DNA of 64,000 nt from Centroberyx gerrardi (lineage: Eukaryota > Chordata > Actinopteri > Beryciformes > Berycidae), in the NCBI RefSeq assembly GCF_048128805.1, contig NC_136010.1, positions 20,983,480 through 21,047,479 of the forward strand. Reading direction: 5' to 3'. Made by a program: the position numbers and the translations under genes. The notes below the pieces were generated by a model. That model made no database searches, was not told the origin of the DNA, and saw nothing but the letters and a program-made list of their open reading frames with translations. Below, in pieces: positions 36,683 through 49,600 of this stretch. Position 1 is the stretch's first letter; every line of letters begins with the position of its first letter.

Positions 36683-37274
36683 TTTGAAATCTATTTGCTA
36701 TAGCTCATGTAAAAAATTAAATAACTCCTGAATATAGACGTAGCAGTTAATTTAAAAATTACTTTCTGCTGTAGTTACACAGTGCAACTATGCAAAACAA
36801 ATCTCAAATCCAATAGAATTTTGATTAAGAAAATAACAATTGTGCTCATGGCAACCAAAGAATGGTAAACCAAGATAATACATATCACACTCACAGACCT
36901 GTAATGAATAGAATGGCCATACCTAATCAAATCAGCATTCTGCCACAGAATGTTTGATAGTGTTGTCATGGATATCGGCATTGGTTTGGTGCATGAGACA
37001 TAGGGAACATTATGAGTTGCTGTGGCCATGGCATCATTTAACTTTAACTTGTGCCAATGCTCATTTCCATGACTACAAAATCTAAATCCTTACAGTGTAC
37101 CAAAAAAGTTATCTTGACTCATCAGAAAGTCTGTTCTATCCATTCTATTTCTGCGGTCATACTGCTGAATAAACTGAAACAGAAGCTACTTTACAATTCC
37201 TCAAATACTAACTAAATACATGCTGACATTTCCAAAAGATCTGATTATATAAAACACTGACAAAAAGCAGGTGA
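36683..37274. other. Spacer holding the CCDC42-family gene promoter
   Basis: About 590 bases between the start codon of the CCDC42-family gene and the SDF4 3' end, both on the minus strand. An 84-codon open frame on the minus strand (36775-37029) looks like nothing known. The promoter of the downstream gene must lie here or inside the SDF4 3' UTR; no clear TATA box was seen. Confidence 0.5.
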
Positions 37275-37294
37275 TCAGCGCTTGATATGAAATA

Positions 37295-37300
37295 TTTATT
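37295..37300 (-). terminator. SDF4 poly(A) signal
   Basis: TTTATT on the plus strand gives AATAAA on the minus strand, in the context AAATATTTATTG. I see no other canonical signal as well placed before the next gene. Confidence 0.55.
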
Positions 37301-38626
37301 GTTTACCAGTAAATTTGCAATGCACTTTATAAAGCTGTCACATTCTGTTATCATAAATCTTATCTTACAATTCAAAGAGAGGACCAAGAATAGAGAGGAC
37401 TGTAGCAGGACCCAAATAGCACTCCACAGGATATTGTAAATGAAAAATTGAGGAATGCATATAATTCCATAGTTTGCCCAAGCATCTAAAGAACAAGGTA
37501 CGACTGTGACTGTATGGATGAACCAAGAGAAAACACAAATAAACAGGGGGATTCGCTGATGAGTAAACTATCCATCATCTGTGATCCAAGGCGTAGAGAC
37601 CATGACAAGCTTCCCAAGGACAGCGACCTCTATTGGAATAAAGCATTCGTATGTGCACACCTGGGTGACGTTCAGAGATGCATTTGACTGAGAAAATCCA
37701 AATTATACTGAACGAATAAATAACTTTTTCCAAGTCTTACAAGAGCACAGAACCACAGATGGCTTGGTACTGGAGATATCAACAAAAACAACTGTTCCCG
37801 ATCTATTAGTCGCATCATTTCCCACATTTTGAGTCATTTTGAATTACTATACAGTGCAGTCCAAAACGCACAGTTGATATAGGCAATGTTAAGTAGGATT
37901 ATTTCACTAATACGGTTCAGAAGAATTTTGACATCTTTAAACAAAGACAATCAATAACCTGTTTGTAAGTAGTAGGACGGATAATATCTATCATCATGGA
38001 AACTTGTCAGGAATTGGAAACACCATCGATCACAAAATCAGTATAGGGAATGACGTGGGAACAAATTACTTGTGCTTCAGCTGTCAACTCAATTCGTAAC
38101 TGATATCTCTGTTAAGGGTCGGTTCCTTTCAGCAGCATTATATTAAATTTATTTTCAGTCATCCCATCAGACAGAAGCATTAGTAGATGCGAATGAATGA
38201 ATGAATATTTACATTGTATACACTTACACCACCTAAAATCATTGAGAGTTTGCAGTAAAAACAACAGATCCCGCAGTACAAATAACTGACCTAGCTGTGC
38301 AAAGTCTTTCTCACTACTGTACTGGGTAGGGAAAATCTAGCCTTGGGTGAAATTCCTCATATACACACATTTCACAATATATCAACACAAATGAATTTTG
38401 GAGTTGATGCACTGCCTTAAATGCAGGGAAAAGCCCAAAATGTATCATCCATACAAAGCAAGTCCAACGGCAGACAGAAGGCAGACCATGGCAATGGGTT
38501 AACTTTGATGACAGACGGTCCAGAGATGAAGGAAGGATGCTTTAACGCCTCGAGTCAGCGGCGGGAGGGGCCAGTGGGGCTAGGCTTTTAAACATACAAT
38601 TGCACACTAGAACCTCCCATCCTTAG

Positions 38627-38647
38627 CCCCCCCTACCCCCCCGCCCC
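38627..38647 (-). other. Potential G-quadruplex in SDF4 3' UTR
   Basis: On the transcribed RNA strand the sequence reads G4-C-G7-TA-G7 within 21 bases, starting about 103 bases after the stop codon. The long tracts can supply the four G-triplets a quadruplex needs. Confidence 0.55.
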
Positions 38648-38749
38648 GTCAGTAAGACAGGCCTGTCCCTGAAGCAGACGCAGGATGCCGCCCCCCTGCC
38701 TTGCTGACCGGGCGGAGAGAGGGGAGGCGTTTCCAAGAGGAGTTTGTCC

Positions 38750-41700
38750 TCAGAACTCCTCGTGCACATTCCTGGCGTAGTCCATGAGCTTGCTGCCCGT
38801 GAAGTATTCGCTGTACTTGAGAATCTCCTCCAGCTCCAAGTTGTGATTCTGGTTCTCATCTGCCACGGCGATCATCTGCTTGGCTTCGTTCAATGCGTTG
38901 TACTCGTTCATCGGGTCCATGTACTCCTGTACACCGGACAGGAAGATACGGAGAACAGGAGGGGGGGGGGGGGGGGGGGGGAGTTCATGAAGGTTCAATT
39001 CCATTTCACATTTGAAAAACAGACACCTATTCTTGCAAAAAGTCTGAAACCACAAAATTCAAAGAAATTATGGTACCTTTAATAAATAGTAGCAAAGTTA
39101 AGTCCTTGGTTGACCAAGTGATAATACTTTAACAGACTGGATCCTTGATATTTTAGAGATATTGACAGGAAAACTTCAGATAGTGATATCCCCACAAAGG
39201 ATATAAAGCGTTTGGAAATAGAGACCAAATCAACAAGACTGTTGCTTTTTACAATCTTTCTTTTGTACCCACCTCCAGTTCATCCATGGTTACAATGCCG
39301 TCATGGTTTGCATCAATGACGTCCTCAAACTCCTTCTTCCTCTCTCGCACCCAGTCGTCATCAATGTCCTGAGCCTGCTGGTTCTCCACAGTGCCCATGG
39401 GTAAGGAGATGAACTCTGACAGCGTCAATTTCTTATCACCATCCTGGTCTGCCAACAAAGCACAATAAACACATCTAATTCACACTCACTCAGTATTTGT
39501 TGCATAGTTTCATCATAAGCCTCCTCATAGAACTAGGCTGACACAAACATCCATAAACATCAACTTAAAAAGCTGTAGCAAAAAATGTAGCATTTTAACA
39601 TCAATAAATAATTTCCACATAAATTATGATACATAAGCATAATCACTGTAAACAAATGAGATAACTGCTGAGAAGAGTGGGAGCCTCTATCCGCCTCTAC
39701 ACTGCATTTCACTGTGTGCCTCCGGGTCGGATTTCACAGGAAATATGCTGGATTGCTTTACAAAGGGAGATTTCTTCACAGCACACAACAGGAGGAGGGC
39801 TGCTGTTCTTCCTGCACTAACACAAAACTCAAGCTTTCAGAGCTTCCCGTTATGGGAGATGGTGGAACGAGTGAAAGGCCTATGGAAAAATCACTTTCAA
39901 CGCGTTTACCCTCCTCAGTGAAGTGAAAACCTTTGACTGAAGAAGCAAAGATCCTCTTTGCGACAGGAAGCAGCAGTGTTTCTGTGAGATATGGTCTTAA
40001 TTTTGAGAAACACTAACAATAGCACTGGCGTGAGACAAGCTTCCAATCAACCATGGTCTCATTTGTTTAAGGTAATTATACCAAGGTATCACAATTAATT
40101 TGACACTCACTACAATTACATTCAGTAACCCAGCTACTGGCCACACTCCGGTTAAGGCCTTGTACATGCACGCTGGGACTGAGTATCCTTGTTGTTATGA
40201 ATAAACCAGTACAGTATGAGCTTAACTGGGTTATTCTGAGTTATGACGTTTACATGCATGGATATACAACTGAGTTACTTAAGTAACCAGGTTAATAACA
40301 GAATTCTTCATGCATGTAGCCTAAACACAGCCACTGATATATTGATGTTTAAAAATGCTACACACAGCACCTTTAAACCTCCACCTCATTACAACACCAG
40401 TACACAGCAGTGCAAATTAAGACCCTGTCAAGCTCAAGATTCATATGATTAGGTAAATAAAACGAACCTAGGTCGCGAACGATCTCCTTGACCATGTATT
40501 TGAGCATGCCTCTGCTGTGCTCGGGGTGGAGGAAGGAGAGGAACTCCTGCTCGTTCAGCAGCTGGTCAGCCGGGGGGTTGTCAGCCTGGAACCAGCGGTC
40601 TTTCAGGCTTTCCAGAACCTCCTGAGCTGGAATGACGGAGACAAGACAAATGTTGATGACACGGTGCAACTCAATACTGTTGTTGTTTTCCAGACAGACA
40701 TCTATTAGACGTCTGCAGCGTGTCCTCTATTCATAACTGGACGATGATTCAGGCTTTAGAAGAGAATAGTGCGTATTGTTCTCCACTTACTTTCCTCATC
40801 CACTTTCAGATCTTCATTATTCTTTATTTTCTCAGCAACTTCTTTCTCATTGAATCCTTTGCTGGCCAGAAACTTGACTCTGTATTCATCCCATGTCACG
40901 TGACCTATGGAAAAAGCATCGATTTAGGATTTTGGTTGACTACACAGGAGGCCTTCTGAAGTGATTTGTGACACAGTGTTGCACCACACAGACCACAAGC
41001 CTGATAAGCCTCACAATAAAACATTGGTGCTTTCAATTATTAACCAATATGAATTTCTGCTCATAAATCAAGCCACTGAACCTCCTAAGAGGCCAGGAAC
41101 GGACTCAGGACTGTCCTCTCTCTGTCTCACCGTCTCCATCGGGGTCAACTGCATGGAAGCTCAACTTGTTCTCCTTCACGGCCTCCTGGAAGTGCTCCTC
41201 CGTCTTCTCCATAATCCAGCGCTGCATCTCCTTGGCACTCACGCTCCTGTCGTTGTTGAAATCAACTCTGTGGAAGGAGAATATACAACCTTTTAGTTGC
41301 TAATTGCCCTGAGCTTTGAAATATTAACATAATTATATACTGTCGCCTGTAACGACCCATATACTGTATTATGTGACTGGCTCGTGTCCAATGTGGAGCT
41401 TTTGTTTAAATGTGCCTAGCACCAATATCTTTAACACAGCCGTTCCATTGCCATATAAGGTCAAATAAGGGAACAATGAGTGAGGATTTGTCAAGTAGCT
41501 TGCTTCCTGACAAGAGAAATTTGTCAAGTCACAGAAGAGGATTAGTTTAAAAATATGGACTGGCTTTTGCCTCAATATATCAGCCTCTACGCTATAATAA
41601 TGGCTCTCAGCTTTGCAATTGTATATTGTAAGGAGAAATATTTATAATATGTAGCTATAGCTGGTGCATATAGCAAGTGCATTCCTTCTTTCAGGAACAC

Positions 41701-42740
41701 AGGTACACTAGGCTTTTATGTTCTTTACTTAAAGAAGAATTTGCCCTATATCTGGGTTCTGCCTTCTATAAGAAGAAAATGACTTCCAGTAAATAAAAAC
41801 TATCCAGCCATGCATGTAGCTGTATTGTGTAGATTATGTACATTATTTTCAAGCCTCACTCAACTTTTACCACAATTGGACAAAATTTGCGCAGCCACTT
41901 CAGAAATTACACAACTTTAGAATTAATTGGCCTGTGTAAAAACCATGACACATCATGATTTGGCACTATAGGATTTTCACAATCTCATTGCATACATGCA
42001 TTGCGACATGCCCCAAGTACTTCTACATCCCATATTCTGCTTGTCATTATGGTGATAAGTAAAGATATTTTCTAAGGGTTATGCCTTTCTGCTTTTGGTC
42101 TAGTTTTAAATGTTTGGGGTTAGAAAACAACACATTGTGACTTCCATGTAGGCCTATGTATAACAATCCACTATTTGTAGGACACTACAGCCCATAGGTT
42201 AATGGGGTGGCTAGCTTTGCATATCCAAATGCCATAACCACTGCTACAATACAACTGTGTGCACTCCAGATGCACTGAGACACCACACTGCACGCAACAT
42301 TTTGAAGAATCTCTTGCACCTCTATAATAGCTGTTCTTCAGATCAGTGGTTTCAACATTGCTGTGATGCATCTGGGTCAGGAATGCTGCTAGTCATGAGA
42401 CCTAGACTGAAAGAATGATGAGTATGTCTTACTTGCTGAAGATTTCAATAAGCTTCTTCCGGTTCCTCCTTGGCTCCGAGTCCTCCTCAAACTCCTCCAT
42501 CTCTTTACCCAGGAACACCTCCTGATGGAAGTCCTTGTTGAGGTGGCCGTCCATCTCCATCTTCACCCCATTCAGGTGGTCCGGCGGCAGAATCTCGTTC
42601 TCATCCTTGCCGGTTGGGTTCTTATCTTTGAAGGCTGACATGTTGGCTGGCCTTGCATGGACATCCATGGTGTGGAGCAGGACATACAGAAGCAGGGACA
42701 CAGCCAGGTGTCTGCACCACACTTGCCTCAGAACAGCCAT
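38750..42740 (-). CDS. sdf4: SDF4 / Cab45, Golgi-lumen EF-hand calcium-binding protein
   Basis: Soluble CREC-family protein of the Golgi lumen; Cab45 binds calcium and sorts secretory cargo at the trans-Golgi. Coding exons in transcript order: 42740-42433, 41267-41131, 40904-40791, 40626-40468, 39448-39273, 38926-38750. All phases agree and give 356 residues (human 362). An N-terminal signal peptide ([19 protein letters not shown]) is followed by RPANMS, a glycosylation site conserved with human, then the family signature [20 protein letters not shown]. Six EF-hand positions: [26 protein letters not shown], the degenerate [40 protein letters not shown] and [13 protein letters not shown]. The C-terminal HEEF retention-type motif is identical to human. 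Exon 2 starts at 42765, with 25 bases of 5' UTR before the ATG. Confidence 0.97.
38961..38981. repeat. 21-base G homopolymer (poly-C on the SDF4 strand) next to the last SDF4 exon
   Basis: Twenty-one consecutive Gs lie 35 bases beyond the last SDF4 exon (acceptor side). On the SDF4 RNA this is a C run within the polypyrimidine region of the last intron. The exact length is likely to vary or be misread by sequencing. Confidence 0.9.
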
Positions 42741-43660
42741 GATGGTTATTGCTTACTCAGGTGTCCTAAGGAAGAGTGGGGGTAAACATAGCATTAGTTA
42801 AATAACATGTAACGTTAATTCAAAAGATAAAAGGTATCTGTCAAAGTTAAGTAATCAACAGAATAACGTGATGCACATCAGCGTGCAGCCTTATATGGAT
42901 GCATTAAACTATGTCCTTAGCGCACTCACAGTTAACGTTAGCTTCATTGCGCCATAGCATTAATGTCGCGTTCACACGTCATATAAACATTTACCGTAAA
43001 TACGACACGCCCACTAGAAAAGCCGTTCACGTCAACTTCCTAGTGCTAAATCCAAGTTAGATATGGGGGGATTTTTGCGGGCTTCGTCTATGTTTACAAG
43101 CGGTAAACATAGCCAAGAATCCACCGATGTCGGCAGTCAAAAGTAAAACATAAAAACCATCACTATTCACACAAATACAATCAAGCCTCCCTATAAAAAG
43201 AGACCAATATCTGCGGTTATGGTTGATTTCAACTTAATAAATAAAATGATTTTGGATGTGGGCTTGCCAACGAGTTAAACGTGTACACTTTCAATTTGTA
43301 GCAACGAAATGTCATCCCATTCTTATGTTTCTTCCTACATTACTTGAACGCAGCACAGGGTTAGCTGACAAGCTTTGACAGCGTTATCTTACGTTAGCAT
43401 TAGTTCATATTCGAGTTCAACATTACCTAACAGTATGAAACGACTTGCTCACACGACAGCTAACATTCGCAACTAGCCTGTTAATTTAGCTTAGTAACGT
43501 CAGTCGTGATTATTTTATAACTGGGCTAAGTGTGGCTAACACAAGCAGGCTAACAACAACGTTATAATTTGCTAACAGTTAAATGAACACAATACAATAC
43601 AATAAAATACAATAAAAAACAACACAGCGACGACGAAGGGCACAGCCAAGGATGACCAAC

Positions 43661-43860
43661 CTGTCAAGCACGCCGACTGAGATGAAACTCCGAGAACGCA
43701 GTTCAAATGAGTGAGTGTTAGGAAATGAGAGGCGGGTAGCTACAGTAGGTACCAGCTGGCTAAATGTTAGCTGGTACTTCGTGTCAGCCGTCAGAGAGCC
43801 TAACAGACCTGCAGCGCACCCAGGCAAGCTGTCAGACTCTAGCTAGTTCCTGTACACGTG
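43661..43860 (-). promoter_or_regulatory. sdf4: Probable SDF4 first non-coding exon and promoter
   Basis: Coding exon 2 has an acceptor at 42766-42767 (cttccttAG on the minus strand), so a non-coding first exon must lie upstream. A minus-strand donor, TTGACAG|gttggt, with exon edge at 43661 is a good candidate. The region up to about 43860 is GC-richer, with an E-box CACGTG at 43855-43860. The start site is inferred. Confidence 0.4.
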
Positions 43861-45500
43861 GCTCATCCACAGGACTCCCAGATCAAAATGTGGGACAGCT
43901 CAACCATAAACACTGCTGGAGGGATACAAGTTAAACAGGTCCTTGCCGATGTTGCAGTTAATAGACCCCAGCTTTCAGTTGAAGTTGCTGGCTGCTCTCC
44001 GTTTGCTCTGCCAACGAGTGTCAAGCCGGTTAGAAATTAAAAATAGGACCTCCGGCCATCACTTTCGAAGTAAAACCCGTATGGACGTGTTGTGTTTGTA
44101 CTGACGATTGTGTTGCAGCTTTTTTGAGCAATACAAAGTACAAGAGTGAAAATAAAGGCTATCCACTCTGGAATTTCACTTAGTAGGTTGCTACAACGTT
44201 GCATGTGGCGTTCCAGCAACGACTCTGTTAGTATGGATGTTTATGGGTGAATCTGTTGTAAATTAACAAATTATACAGCTTTATACAACAGTTTGTTTTT
44301 TCACAGCAGCCTTAGGCCTGCGAGTATGGGGCCATATGTCGGGGTGCCCAAAATACACAAAGAAAGGCCCAAAAACATATATCAGGCAACTGAAAAAATC
44401 AACTCTAACCCACAGTTGAGGCAAAATCCCTGAACTCCCTGAAATAGAATGGGAGCTCCAGTATCTGGTGTCAAGTCAGCCAGAATAACCCACCACTAAA
44501 ATAGGGGAGGACTTTGTGAACTTTTGACTGTCTACTATATAATATAAGCATAGGGCATTTCAGTGGTGGCTTATTCTGACTTGACACCAGGTATTAGAAG
44601 CCCCTATTTTATATCCTTTATGAACTATTTTGCCACCACTGTAAGTTAAATTGAATGTGCTTTTTGTGTGTTTGTAACTCATCCGATATTAATTTGAAAA
44701 TTTGACTTTTTTTTTTCTGTACTACCGTATTTATGTTCTGCACATTTGTTCTTTTTTCACACGCAATCCAAATTATACGCTTTTATTTTGAAGGCAAACG
44801 CTCAATTTCCGGCCTTACTCTGGCTGATTTGACGTCGCTTGACTGCTGTTGCGTTGTGTTGCGTTGTCAGAAGACAGAGGTGCCAACGGATACAGGAAGT
44901 AGGTTGGCCCTACAATGGAGCCATGTTGGAAAGGTAATAGTCAATTTTTGTACTCCAAGCTGCTGCCTCTGGGTGGCACTGTGTTCAAATCTTATATTCC
45001 TTCTAAAATAGGCATGATTGCAGTCTACCCATGGCATTGAAAATGTAGCCGAAATTGTTGTTGAATCTTGAGCCAACAAGTTATTTATTCTGATAAGAAT
45101 ATAAGAGAGATGGCTAAATTGCTTTAAAACTTAGAGGTTATTTACTGGAAGCTGAAATATACATTCCTGGAAATACATGTATTAGATCAGTTCATTTCCC
45201 AATGTAAACTTATGACAAATGAGACATTTTGTTGTACATAAAAGCACAAAAGACAAAGGTACAACCTATGCTCTGCACTATGTAACACAGCCTGTATTCA
45301 TTCTTTGGCAAGCAACATATTGTACAAGATATTGCCTGAGGGTCACAAAAAAGTGCATAAATTCTTTTCTATTGCTTGGATCTAAACACGGGGCTTTGGT
45401 AGAGTAGGCTAATATTGAGCCAAAATGACAGACACTCTCAGAAAGATACACACGCCCTTATACACATCACACACACAGCTTGTCTGCCAAAGAACCTCTC
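43861..45500. other. Spacer between divergent SDF4 and C1QTNF12
   Basis: No gene is recognised. Plus-strand frames from 43858 and 44733 (60 and 92 codons) match no family I know. The stretch contains a long imperfect inverted repeat (44413-44641) and several AT-rich segments. In human, B3GALT6 lies beside SDF4; no intact galactosyltransferase frame is present here. Confidence 0.55.
44413..44641. mobile_element. Foldback/MITE-like inverted repeat between SDF4 and C1QTNF12
   Basis: The left arm (CAGTTGAGGCAAAAT, then CTGGTGTCAAGTCAG) matches the reverse complement of the right arm (CAGTGGTGGCAAAAT, then CTGGTGTCAAGTCAG). The arms are about 100 bases long and imperfect. No target duplication was recognised and there is no coding frame. 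Confidence 0.75.
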
Positions 45501-46689
45501 CAGCTTGCTACAGAGTTGAGCATTTCATCTATGAGATAAAACAGAACTGAATACACCAGTGGGGTTGCCAACAGAGGCAAGGAGAGAGAGAGAGAGTGAG
45601 AGAGAAAGAGAGAGAGAGAGCGGGAGGGAATAAGGGTGATGATAAAACTCCACTGTGAGCCCTCCTGTAAGCTCAGTCAGAGAGCAAAGGAGCAGCCGAG
45701 ACCAGAGGGAGAGTGAGTGCAACGGAGCAGGCAAAACAGGGACCTACCACACACTCAAAACTGGGCTCTCTGACATGAAACTTGCACATGGCCTTGGACT
45801 TGATGACTTATAGGGACAGTCAATAGAGAGCACCTTGAGTTGTTTTGGCCAGAGGCAGAAAAGCACACTGCTACCAACAAAAAGTTTCGCGGTTTTATGT
45901 TTTGTGATAGCAGTGAGCAACCAGCTCACACTTCAAGGAGAAAAGAAGAAGGCTGGGCAAAGACCAAAACTGGACCTTATCCAACTTCTCTGGGACTTTG
46001 TTCACTCTGTACCCCTGTGGGCACATGGTGTGCGCACGGACAGATTGATTTGACTGCTGAACTGCATCTTTTGAGGGAAGCCCAACTTTTGTGGATCTTG
46101 CCATTTTTCCAGCTACCACACAACTTTGTCGGGGGGATCCATTGCTCAGCAGGAGAGAGGGGGAAAAGAGAATATTGCCATCCATCTCTATCCCAAGGCT
46201 CCCCCGTACCCCAACCTCAGCTTTGGACGCCCCTCCTCTCTGCCTCTTCCTTTGCCCCCTGTGCCCCCCCACCCCTCACCCCCCAACAGAGCAGAAAGCG
46301 TGAAAAATCTCACTAATGGGTTTATTTGCTGTCAGATCTGCGCCGATCTGTCATTCCCTGGGACCATTCTGCTTGACACATTTCATAGTTGAGTAAGCCC
46401 CTTGGCTTTCTGGCTAGAGTTAACGGTGCCCCTGCAACGTTGTGCTGGCTGAGAGCTCATCAAGAGGAGAGCAGCGGCGGCAGCAGTCAGTCTGACAGTC
46501 TCTCGGACAGGGAGTCCCTGAAGCCGCATTCCTCCAGTCTCCTTCTCCCTGGTTGGGTCTTCGTGTTTGTGAGCCTGCATCCAGCACAAGCTGCATCCCC
46601 AGCCCCTGTCTAACCACGAGGCAGATCCTCCCCTAGAAGATTCTGGTTGTTTCTGCAGGGATCCTGGTGCTGACTGAAAGAGTGTGAAG
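45500..46689 (+). promoter_or_regulatory. c1qtnf12: C1QTNF12 upstream region / possible long 5' leader
   Basis: This 1.2 kb before the start codon holds a (GA)n tract (45581-45620) and several overlapping frames with upstream ATGs (45840-46316, 46126-46392, 46389-46613). None resembles a known protein. If transcription starts near 45.6-45.8 kb these would be upstream ORFs in the leader; a start closer to 46600 would exclude them. No TATA box was identified. Confidence 0.35.
45581..45620. repeat. (GA)n microsatellite upstream of C1QTNF12
   Basis: Imperfect GA dinucleotide run about 1.1 kb before the start codon. GA tracts can bind GAGA-type factors, but no function is shown here. Confidence 0.85.
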
Positions 46690-49600
46690 ATGTGGTGTGG
46701 GGCTGGGCCTCTGGCAGTGGTGGCTGCAGTTTTTTGGACTCAGTGTGTCCTTCTGGAAGGGGTGGATGCCAAGAAGGAAAGGAAGAGGCCAAAGGAGGCC
46801 ACCCCACAACACACAGAGGCGTACAATGCCACTCTCTCCAACAGCGAAGAGGTCGGTGGCAGCATCAAGGTAGTAAGTGAAACTCTCTAAATGTTTGACT
46901 TTAAAATCACTATTCTTCAGATATGTGTATGATATTTCAGGCTGTAGATTTTATATGGAAAAATCAATTATTTATGAGCTACTTTCTTGTGGTAATACTA
47001 CCTTTCATAAAGAGAATAATGCAGATAAAACTATAAAGATAAAGCTGAGATTCTACACAATGTAAAGATAGCAGGCAGCTGCTAGATATGTACCCATTTT
47101 TTGACATTATCAAATGGAATGCGTTTTGACTTAGGAGATGTGTAATTTCTTGTCAGCACAGGTAATACTGAGGGCAAATAAGTGTGGTAAGGGCAAAAGT
47201 TAGGAGAGGACAGGTGTGCCCTACTAGGTCAAACCTCAGACAGTGAGACGGCCAGAAATGTGTGAAACACTAAATGGATGACTTCCGGAGGAATTCCAGG
47301 AATGTGGACATCTAAAGGCTGATCAATGCATCAATTAGTGCACACAGCGGGTGTCTGCCACCGATTTTCCAGCCTATGTGAACAAATCAGGACATAGGAA
47401 AGTTTTATGAATCAGGCATGTTGAGAACTGATGTCTAGCATTGTCTAAATGTGAGGCAAAAACCCACAAATGGCTGGGAGCATCTGCCGATAGATTTTAA
47501 AGTTGATATAAGACAAGGAGTAGATAGTGCTAACTTTCAGATAAGATAAGATTAGTTAAGATACAATGAACTTTATTGATCCCTGAGAGGAAATTGGGGC
47601 ATTGCAGCAGGAAAAAGTTAACTATAAACAGCAATGCAATAATTGAAGATTAAAGATACAATGTTCTCATCATGATTACACAGATTCCTGTTGGCTAGAG
47701 AGAATTATCACCATGTTGACCATTGGCAACAATGATAACTGCAGAACAAGGTTGTTTTCATGAGAAACATGTTCCTCTGGCAAAATTGCATTACACTGAC
47801 ATTTTCAATAACAGCAGTTGACCTCTGACATTGTTATTTATTGGTTTATTGCTGGTGTTGCATATTTGCGGGGGTATCCAACAGGATATTTGCTTTGCTT
47901 TCGGCCCACCCATTGTGTTGGCATTCTCATATAACTCTCACTGCCCCATATACCAACCGCCCTTCAGCTCCTACCAGGCAGTCTCTGGAATCCTACTGGT
48001 AACTTCCACTGCGTTTTTTTCTGAAACCAAGCAGTGAGGTCCTCTCTGTATCTTTAAGAACACATTGTAGCTGGTTGTGGCCTGGTGATGTTTATTTGAC
48101 TTGGTTTGCCCTGTAAAAGCAGAGGCTATGAAGGATGACCTTGTGTCAACCCTCAAGCCTGCTGAAGATTGCACCCCATTGGGATTTCACTTCTCTCTCC
48201 CGTTCCACAGGGAGTGGGGTGTCTTGCCGTCTTCACAAGCCTCACACTATTTCCCCTGAGGTCCCTCACAGGCCCGCTGCCATGATGTAATTCCTGGGAA
48301 AGTTAGGTGGGCAGATATTTAAAGACCTATGGCTATGTTGTTCCCAGCCCATTGATTCTGTCATTCACAGGCCTAGTCTGACTCCGCTGTGTCTGGGACA
48401 TCCGATAGGGGCGGTGCGGCCCCGAAAACTGGGGCAGCATGCCGTGTAAGCCCCTCACAAAGCCCCATAGAAAGGGTCCTGAAAGAGAACACCTCAGTGA
48501 GGATTAGCCCCCTGTGCCCCCCTCACTAACATTCTTTTCATCTCATCTCCCACAATCAGAGGGTAATGACATAATCACTCCTAAGACGCAGTGTTATGCC
48601 AGATAGTGTCTATGCCAAACATTGTCACCTCTGATGAGAACCTGAGCTTTAAGCTTAACATCTAAGGTGGGGAAGCGCTCGTGTTCAAGGTTGGAAAATG
48701 CACAGCGCTTGTCGGTGCCACTCCATCCAGGGTTCTGTTAATGAAAAAGTGTACCACACACCATGCAAGTGGCAAATTTGCTTTTCTTGGGTAGTTTGTA
48801 AATTTATCCCATTACACGTCTGTAGCTTTTATGTCCTGGAGAAAACAACACGTCCATTGGAGCTGCCTTGGCAGGATATTTGTATTCTTAAACAAGCCAA
48901 AAGTTTATACTCCACATTTACATTTTTTTTCCTTGTGCCCAGTGGAAACAGTGGAAACTGTTCTTATGATGGCATTCATTTTCTATCTGACCAATCCCGT
49001 GTGTGGGCTGTTGGCAGGATGCAGTAGTAGACTGCATTCCATGAGAGATTTTCCATTTGAAATTGATCACAATAGTGAGGTGTGGAGTTGTGCTGTGAGT
49101 GGAATTTTTATGAGATGATAACTGAACTGAATTCAAACAACTGTGAACTTTGTGTAGCATGGCATAGTGCATTGAGCAACTTATCCTGTTGGAGCAATAT
49201 GTTAAAGGTAATAACGTGAGTGGATTGTTAAACTGCCACAAAAATAAATCTTGCATTTCTCTGCGATGATAAACACTGCAGAGGTGCTATATGTAAGCCT
49301 TATTACTCTCCACTCCAAAGATGAGAGGAATCTGTCATTGTTGAGAGCAGTGAGGGATCTGTGTTCGCTGTAATTGAGGGAGTCAAGTCAAACATCACTC
49401 CTGGCGTGTTGAGTAATGGCTGGGTTTAGCCCTAGGGGAGGGTTTGTGTTTCCCCTCTCTCATCCCCAGTGATGATTAATGCAGCAGTGTGTGGGACCTT
49501 TTGGATCACCCTACACACTTGAGACAAGACCAAGTCCCTCAGGAAACAGGGCCACTGTGGGAGCACACACCTCTCGTACACTACTGATGGCGTGACCCAC

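Larger units (their letters stand above)
37275..38749 (-). other. sdf4: SDF4 3' UTR
   Basis: About 1.45 kb of non-coding sequence from the SDF4 stop to a minus-strand AATAAA (TTTATT on plus, 37295-37300). The stop-proximal 130 bases are GC-rich and contain three long G tracts on the RNA strand (38627-38647). The rest is AT-rich. Confidence 0.7.

Noticed and set aside
36775..37029. 84-codon minus-strand frame between SDF4 and the CCDC42-family gene
   Set aside because: Hydrophobic, AT-driven frame with no known relative and no splice context; treated as spacer.
43858..44040. 60-codon frame upstream of SDF4 that might be a divergent gene
   Set aside because: No recognisable family, no splice support and it ends quickly; there is no sign of B3GALT6, the human neighbour.
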